A DNA stretch of 64,000 bases from Stropharia rugosoannulata (Eukaryota; Basidiomycota; Agaricomycetes; Agaricales; Strophariaceae), in the NCBI GenBank assembly GCA_028532985.1, contig JANCIK010000004.1, forward strand, positions 3,348,001 to 3,412,000. Direction: 5' to 3'. The notes below the pieces were generated by a model. The model saw only the letters and a list, made by a program, of their open reading frames with translations, had not been told where the DNA came from and did no database searches. Position numbers and translations under genes: made by a program. Shown here piece by piece: positions 56,951 through 64,000 of the stretch; position 1 is the first letter of the stretch, and every line of letters starts with the position of its first letter.

Positions 56951-58085
56951 TCAGATAACTGGCGCAGACCAGGTTTTGAGTTTCGGTATCAGAGGACGGT
57001 TTTTGCTACTATACACCGAGTGAAAGCCTGGAATGAAAAGAGGAACACCGCCCGCCAGACCAAGCCCGATGCTAGTAGCCGCAACGAGACTGGCGAAGCC
57101 CAGACTAGCATGCGCAAGAGCCAGTTTGATAAATCTTCGTGGACCATCCGAGTCGGGCCCGCGCAAAAGTTTCGCTCTGTTGTTCCTGCCGTTTCCATTA
57201 ACCATGAAACTTGCTGCTTCCTTCCATGTCGACCTCATCGTCTGTATCGCCGTAGTTCAGGTTGTCGGGACTGAATAAACTGAGATCCTCCATGTTCCGT
57301 CCATCACCCCATTCATGTGAATGGTCGTCGGGCACATGTGTCCACACTGTCCAGCTTCCATTGCCGTCGGCAAGATGGAGTCCCCATTTCCCTCCATTTC
57401 TAAGGGCTGGAACACCGTTTATCATCCTGCAGATATCCTAACTGTTAATGCAACGAATTACGGATGGGTTCCTCTCCGATCTTCACTGCATGCAGTGTCG
57501 TTGAGCATTTACCGTGGAGCAATCCCAGAGCACCAGCGTTATACCAGTTCCAGTGTCGAGTGATAAGAGAGTGAGGCCATAACAGTAGTGCGGGGAAGAC
57601 CTTCTGGAGAAACGCGACCACTAGAGAATCTCGGCAGTGTAAGTGATAAGGTGAGAAAGTTGGAGGAACGTTGAGATTTAAATGTTTCAACATGTTCATA
57701 GTATTGGTGTATGCACGCTCTGCTCGAAAGCGGGTGCGACCTGCATGACCCACGAAGTCAACGAAATTACAAACGGTCCTTGATGCTTACAATCAAGTAC
57801 TTACAAAAAATCAAAACGTATGCATACTGTATGCTGATTCCTGATGTTGATCCATAAACACCCGGGAACCATAGTCACGGCATTTGCAGAGTCCATGAAT
57901 TATTATTCGGTGTCGAATTCAAGTTGAATTTTGGCTGAATTTTGGCTGAATTTGCAGCAGTCAGCCACCAATTATGTGCATATATGCGCGCAACTTACGG
58001 CCCTTCGTGCTCTATTGCTTCCCAGGTGAAGCATGTTGAGATCCCAGTCGCGGAGGCGGGCAAGGTGCACATCGGAACAGTGAGT
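56951..58085 (-). pseudogene. Truncated, inverted pseudogene copy of the GH5 gene at 59416
   Basis: Read on the minus strand, pieces match the intact GH5 gene in order. 58085-57840 matches the end of exon 1, intron 1 and exon 2 (same TATATGCGC-type intron text, and the VFMDQHQ region in altered form). 57570-57445 matches [20 protein letters not shown]. 57425-57250 matches WTVWTHVPDDHSHEWGDGRN and GDTDDE. 57240-57050 matches GRNNRAKLLRG and [11 protein letters not shown]. The catalytic middle (both active-site Glu segments), the start and the C-terminal third are missing, and frameshifts and stop codons break what remains. Since intron sequence is kept, the copy arose from DNA, not mRNA. It lies head-to-head with the intact gene about 1.3 kb away. 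Confidence 0.85.
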
Positions 58086-58440
58086 GAGTGGGAGGCGGCT
58101 GTATGTTTGCTGTTTGTGTTTGGCCGCCACGCTCACTCATTGTTTTGATGACGTAATTCTCAGGCACCTACCCCGCGCCATTGTCGCGTGCGCAAAGGAG
58201 GTATGCAAACTTTCTGTATTTTTGGTGGTCTGTCTATGTAGCTCGGTCTGGCGCTGAAACATGATGCTGAATGTCAGAGAGTGTCCAACATGCTGCCACT
58301 GGTTGCAATTAAGGATTGGTGTGCTCGGTCCAGTCAACCACGGGCGCTTAAATACGCGGATCATCATCTGATTGCTGGGCATCAATGAAAATTGGAATCA
58401 GGAAATTAGTCTTCAGTGCTATGTGGGGAAATTTCTGCCT
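58085..58440. repeat. Dispersed repeat, copy B
   Basis: This region begins exactly where homology between the pseudogene and the GH5 gene stops. Its first 245 bp match 48240-48500. Its last 100 bp (CATCTGATTGCTGGGCATCA, AGTCTTCA, TATGTGGGGAAAT) match 49840-49930. In copy A these two parts are about 1.3 kb apart. Confidence 0.6.
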
Positions 58441-59415
58441 TGGAAGGGCTTGGGGATAATAGAAGGATAACGGGCGTCGGGTTGAGGAGGCTTATGCGTG
58501 CAATGTTTTTGTAATGAAGCAGAGAGTTGTTATACCCTCTCTTCCGAGTAAGTCGTCACGGTCTCTGGCAGGCGTATGTCACCTCCAAAGGCAATAGTAG
58601 GTTGTAGCTAGCCTTTTCAACAGGCAATACATGGCAGATGCATCAATTGTATCGTGAAACCCTTTCAGAGACAATTGTTATCATTTTCATACCGTGTGTC
58701 GTTATTTTATATAGTTTTTGCGGACGTATCGGTATTTTTAGATCGCTACGAACGTCTAACTTCATAAACTCGGTCTGTCTTTGAAACATGTACATGAAGA
58801 ACACATTTATGATTAAGATTTGCGACTATACTCACTTTACAAGCGTTTAGTAGTCTCCGACTCTTCTTGGGCTGTTTGCATAGATTGGTTATGCAAGAAC
58901 CGGAACGCCTGAGGTCTGGCGTAATGTTGGTCGCATTCCGAGTCTTCTGCCTCTTCTGTCCGACTCTTCTTTATATGTAGCTTCGGAAGATAGTGATTAT
59001 CCATATCGCCTCCAACGATAAATATAAATCGAGCACTGACAGCGGATCTCGAAGCAGCCTTTCCTTCCGTCTCTCGTCAGGCTCCGTAAACGATCAGTCC
59101 ACAGTTTCCAAACAGCTTCGAGCTGCTTATCTTCCAATGAACGGTGTATACATATTTGTCACTTACTACTGCGAATCAAGGAAGGCTTGGTAAACATATC
59201 TGGGGGGCACTGCAGGGCACTGCCCTGGAACTCCACATGGGCGGGCGACAATTGAGCGAACGACTGCGCTCGCCGAGACCGAGATGCCGAGACTGGGTTA
59301 GAAGGGCGGACAATGTGCTTATGTAATAATGAAATGGTACGACTTGAGGCCGTGATGACCTCACTGAACAAGATTCTCTTTCCCCACTTCCCTCTCATCT
59401 CCCGTCCCTGCGCCG
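58441..59415. other. Upstream region of the GH5 gene, about 1 kb
   Basis: This is AT-rich sequence after the repeat, with no supported gene. Small frames at 58993-59326 have no motif. The 100 bp before the GH5 start are pyrimidine-rich. Confidence 0.5.
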
Positions 59416-62400
59416 ATGCCGCCAATACCTTCATCGTCGCCCATCACTGGCAAACCCGTCTCTGACGACTACATCCACACTACTTCATGCTGCTTCGTCG
59501 ACAACCACGGCCGCTCCCTGCTCCTACGTGGCGTTAATCTGTCTGGCGCTTCCAAAGCCCCTGTGGGCCATCTCTCTTATCTGCTAGAAGACTTCTGGGA
59601 AAGCGCCGAAGCCGGGGGCGAGAGCTTTGTCGGCCGCCCGCTCAACATCGACGACGGCAGCGCTGATGTGCACCTTGCCCGCCTCCGCGGCTGGGGTTTC
59701 AACATGCTTCGGTTTCCCTTCACCTGGGAGGCAATAGAGCACGAAGGACCGTAAGTTGCGCGCATATATGCGCACAATTTGTGGCTGACTGCTGTGTCAG
59801 GGGCAAATTCGATACTGAATTCATGGACTACACTATCCGTGTACTCTGCAAATGCCGTGACTATGGTTTCCGGGTGTTTATGGATCCACATCAGGATACG
59901 GTACGCATACATTTTGATTTTTTGTTCCCATTTGCGAGCATCAAGGACCATTTGAAATTATGTTGGTTTCGTGGGTCATACTTGATTGTTGCAGTACAGC
60001 GAGGTCGCGCCCGCTTTCAAGTATATACCATGAACCTTGAATTATCTAGATCTCAACATCCCTCCAACTTGTTCACCTTTCATTCTCACTGACGAAATTC
60101 TGTAGTGGTCGCGTTTCTCCGGTGGCTCTGGCGCGCCCTTTTGGACGTTGGCTGCATGTGGCATCAACCCAAGGCATATCACAGCAACCCAAGCAGCCAT
60201 CATCCATTCTGAATATCCCCTTGCCCATGAACCTGACCCCGCCAACCTCCCCGCTATGGTTTGGAGTACGAACTACGGTCGCCTATTGTCACAAACAGTC
60301 TTCACTTTGTTCTTTGCTGGTCGCACGTTCGCGCCGAACTGTATCATTGATGGCCTTAACATTCAAGACTACCTACAACAACATTTCATCGAATCATGTG
60401 GTCAATTAGCTGACCGGATACGAGACTTTGACAACGGTAGCTTGTTTGACTCGTGTATTATCGGCTGGGACAGTATGAACGAGCCATTCGAAGGTTTGTG
60501 TGGATGGCTTGACCTGCAGGTCAATCCTACCGCCCAGGGATCAACATTAAAAAAGGGTACATATCCAACGCCCGCTCAAAGTCTACGCCTTGGTATGGGT
60601 CAAGCTCAGACGGTGGAGAACTGGACATTTGGTGTTACAGGCCCATCTAAAAATGGGACAGTCACCATTGACCCCAAAGGACGCAAGGTGTGGGCTGACC
60701 CTGCTTCTTCAATGTCAGTACGACAAGACTCTCATGAACCCTCGGGGACGGACCCGGTCGAAGAGCTTCCTGACGGAACGCATCCGCGTTGGGGTTGGAA
60801 GCGTGATGTCTCGAAATGGCCACTGGGAACTTGCGTTTGGGCTCAGCATGGTGTGTGGGATATAGAAACTGGGTTTATCCTTCGTCCGCACTATTTTTGT
60901 ACTCATCCCCAAACGGGCGAAGAAGTCGAGTTTCTTTCGGACTTCTGGAAGCCTCATTGGATTGCATACGCCAATCGCATTCGACAAGCACACGAAGAAG
61001 CTATTGTCCTAGTGCAACCACCCGTCTTTGCTCCTCCCCCGCGTTTCGAAGAGGAAGAGCTGAAAGGACGGTGCATTTACTCCCCACATTATTATGACGG
61101 CCTCACTCTTATCACTCGGCACTGGAATTGGTTCAACGCGGATGCTCTGGGGTTGCTTCGTGGCAAATATTCGTCAACACTGCAGGCAGTGAAGATCGGA
61201 GAGCGCGCCATCCGCAATTCCTTGCATCAGCAGCTGGGGTATCTCCAGGATGATGTCCCAGCCCTTGGAAATGGGGACTATCCCACACTGATAGGTGAGA
61301 TCGGGACACCTTTCGACATGGATGGGAAACGGTCATATGGTTGGACGGACGGCGGGAAACACAAAGGCGATTACTCTGCTCAGGAGAAAGCGCTTGACGC
61401 TAGTTTAAATGCCTGCGATGCCCGTCTCGCCGACGGCAATGGAAGGCAGTCCCTGAACTGGACAGTGTGGACATATGTACCCGACGACCACACACATGAA
61501 TGGGGTGATGGGTGGAATATGGAGGACCTCAGTTTATGGAGTCCCGACGATCTACACTACGGCGATACGGACGACGAGGACGACATGGACGATGTCAAGG
61601 AAGCAGAAAGTCTCATGGCGAACGGGTATGGGAGGAACAGCAGAGCGAAACTTTTGCGCGGGGACTCCGCGGCACCAAGAAAGCTCATCAAGCGAGCGCC
61701 TGCTAAGTCACGGCCTATGGCCCTTGCCCGTGCGAGTCTGAGCTTCGCCAGTCTAGGAGGAGCATCCATCGGCGCGACTAGCGTTGGGCTTGGTCTGGCG
61801 GGTGGTGTTCCCTCACCAATCCCTCCTCCGCTTACCCCATTCCCTCCCGCTCGTCGCTTGAAATCGATGGATAGCATCTCGACCATGTCTGTAGGCCGTT
61901 GTCGCAGGGGAGCGGGATGGTCGTCTGACCCTTACACATTCTTGACAAATGGGGCGCGTGCGGTGCGTGCGTTCGCGCGTCCGTGGCCGGTTTGTGTCGT
62001 AGGACGGGCCGTGGACGTGCGGTTCGATATCCCTTCTGGTGTCTTCAAGCTTAGAATCTCTGTGGGTTGGGAAGATCGGATACGCAACCAACGGGAAGGG
62101 GAGGAACTCGTGACGGAAGTGTATGTCCCCCTTGTGCACTATGCACACCCGCGCCTGCTGGAAGAAGCAGAACGGAGTGTAGAGAAAAAGCGGCTGCGTG
62201 CACAGGAGCGTCGTTGGTCGAGTAAGGAGAGGGGGGAGGCACAGGGAGACCGTCGGTCGCTACGGAGTACTGCCTCGGAGAGCGCTGACTCTCTTGGCGA
62301 AGAGGATCGTGAACGAGGACGCCCTCAACGCAGAGAGAATGTTCCCCCATTATCTCTATCCATGATGACGACCACTACGACAACGACAACCGAGACTAAC

Positions 62401-62823
62401 ACGGATACCTTAATCTCCACCACGCTTTCCTCCTCTTCCCCCTCTACACTGTGCAAGGGCGACGCTAATCGAGCCTTCCCATTCCCTCCACCTGACTCTC
62501 TCCTCTCGAAGGGCTCGTGTGCAGCCGCACCACTGCTCATCAGCGATTCCACTGCCGATCTTGTCGACATTATTGTGACTGCCTCGGAGGGTCAGGTCGT
62601 GGTACAAGGCCAGAAGCTGCTCTGGCGGTACGACGTTCCGCAGGAGGGTGCGCCTCGTAGGGAGTATACTCTTGAGGTCCGCCGGCGCGGTGGTGCTCTG
62701 AAGACGCCACCGTCTGCCTTTGGGAGACGGGTGGTGGGCGGGCCGCTTGCGGAACGGAACATGGGGGAACAGGGGTGGTGCGAGCGATTGTGCCCCGAAG
62801 ATGGGCCCTGCGTTATTGCATGA
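59416..62823 (+). CDS. GH5 glycosidase, EGCrP/steryl-glucosidase-like (subfamily 12 type)
   Basis: Three exons (59416-59750, 59801-59900, 60106-62823) give 1050 residues. After a short N-terminus the TIM barrel begins: [69 protein letters not shown]. The acid/base Glu lies in [11 protein letters not shown] near 60480 and the nucleophile Glu in [14 protein letters not shown] near 61295. Other landmarks are [18 protein letters not shown] and [20 protein letters not shown]. The C-terminal part carries a hydrophobic/Gly-rich stretch ([16 protein letters not shown]), a beta-rich domain ([27 protein letters not shown]) and a disordered Arg/Glu and Thr-rich section. This order fits fungal glucosylceramidase/sterol-glucoside hydrolases acting on membrane glycolipids. 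No signal peptide is visible, so it is probably intracellular. A broken inverted copy lies upstream. Confidence 0.9.
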
Positions 62824-64000
62824 CTATCTGGGGTGTGTATTATTATCATATCATTGTCGATTATGTTTTATTTTTTTTCTATTTCTTTCACTCTCTTTCC
62901 CGGTTTCCTCTGAGACTGTTTCTAGATGAACATTATTTTCATGCATCTCGTACCTATCAATCAACTACATCCTACCACTGCTGTCTTCTTTGTCTCTGTA
63001 TTATCTCTCTTTTCCTTTTCGTTTCCTGGTGATGTATAGTAGCAAAATACTTCCATGAGTTACATATATACGTAGATACATGCCCATTTCCCCTACATAA
63101 TTAGGTTTCCTGTGGTGCTACTGGTTTAATGATAGATGCTTAGCCGGATATTTGAGAGTGCTTCGGAAGATTGGAAGACACTGTCGACGCACAATTTAAG
63201 ACTCGGTATTTATTGATGGGATATTACCACTTTTGGTGGTTTACATGCCATTTTTGGGATGTGACTTTTGCTAAACAAACCTGATGCATTTACGTCGAGC
63301 TCTAATTCAAACATATAATTGTACAGGCTTATACATTATAGCAACTCACAAGCTCAGCTTGACGACTACAAGTCTAAAACGGGTGTTTTGGCCACAGCCT
63401 GGCCAACATAACGTTATGAAAACAGCTGTAAACAATCTATTACATAAAACGGATTAAACCAAGTACAAAAAACTCCAGTGGTTATCACCCACTTGTTTTT
63501 CCTCACCACAACTATCACTCTTAATGACCATTTCTATTCATATTACCGTGCTTCTGAACTGCTTCTGAAGCTTAATTTTAAGCTGAAATGTAAGTATGGT
63601 TTCCTGAAACAGATAAACCGAACAAAACTAAAGAAACCCGGATACTAAATGGACAACTTTCTGATTAGTAGGATCTTTTTTCAATTTACGCAAGCCGATC
63701 CCATGGGCTAGCACTTCAACTATGGGTGGATTTACGCGAAATAGATTATGGGTTGAAATGGAAAAAAGAAGGCCATTCACGCAAAGTGGACCCATGGCTC
63801 AATTTATTTCAAGCTATACATAGTTGATACTTCTTCTCGATGGGAGCGATTTTCGATGTTGGTCAATATGGAGTCGGGATATGAGAAATTTTTGTTATTG
63901 TTTCATACACCTCTTCTACGACACTTCGGCTTTTGTGCTCTACTAAAATATCCTCAAGCAGAGGATGCGAGATAGACCGTTGAAGAGACTGATCGATTTT
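62824..64000. other. Right-edge intergenic sequence, 1.2 kb
   Basis: This follows the GH5 stop. A pyrimidine-rich tract (about 62868-63030) is probably 3' UTR/terminator. The rest is AT-rich with no frame above about 60 codons and no RNA or repeat that I can recognise. Confidence 0.5.

Noticed and set aside
55179..62823. Secondary-metabolite gene cluster (FAD oxidase plus GH5)
   Set aside because: No backbone enzyme, P450, methyltransferase or transporter is nearby, and the two genes have unrelated expected substrates.
1..64000. CRISPR arrays, bacterial operons, rRNA genes or intact transposons
   Set aside because: No regularly spaced repeats, no transposase or reverse-transcriptase text and no rRNA-like sequence were seen. 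The spliced gene structure is eukaryotic.

Overview
This is a nuclear window from a filamentous fungus, almost certainly a mushroom-forming basidiomycete (Agaricomycetes). The evidence is: genes broken by many 45-65 bp GT-AG introns with short exons, tight gene spacing, and lineage-typical families such as an F-box protein with a C-terminal Cys/His finger, DUF6698-like and DUF1264 proteins, paired 7TM proteins, ankyrin-vWA and PL14-like proteins. I rebuilt the gene models by hand from reading frames, splice consensus and family conservation. Many exon junctions are therefore inferred, and only end coordinates are given in most entries.

Layout. 1-2.7 kb: 5' part of REV1 (minus strand, runs off the left edge). 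3.5-8.8 kb: two secreted carbohydrate-active genes, a CE4 polysaccharide deacetylase and a PL14-like lyase, separated by 1.95 kb holding only decayed coding-like fragments. 9.2-34.6 kb: a dense housekeeping block with SLC41/MgtE Mg2+ transporter, RNA polymerase I subunit A34.5, Ada3 of SAGA, a RING protein, a large TPR-CCCH protein with three tandem copies of an unfamiliar alpha/beta domain, a MYND protein, ThiD-TenA thiamine enzyme, endonuclease III, mitochondrial TrpRS, the NatC subunit NAA35/Mak10, a hydrophobic secreted protein and a conserved-looking hypothetical. 34.8-42.4 kb: DUF1264 (oil-body-associated type), DUF6698-like, F-box and OPA3 genes. 42.6-46.6 kb: a tandem pair of 7TM paralogues. 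47-64 kb: a more accessory region with a small secreted protein, repeats, an ankyrin-vWA protein, a UBA/STI1-like protein with a duplicated exon, an intronless bicovalent FAD oxidoreductase, a truncated inverted pseudogene, and the intact GH5 glycosylceramidase/sterylglucosidase-like gene that the pseudogene copies.

How the genes work together. I see no metabolic cluster. The first 42 kb reads as ordinary core genome with several close divergent pairs that probably share promoters (TrpRS/NAA35, F-box/OPA3, TPR-CCCH/MYND, Ada3/RING). The last 17 kb carries signs of local rearrangement: an inverted partial gene copy whose edge coincides with a repeat also found 10 kb away, a possible insertion inside that repeat, a direct repeat pair and strong hairpins. 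The best candidate for something undescribed is the 1098-residue TPR-2xCCCH-3x(alpha/beta) protein at 16.8-20.3 kb.
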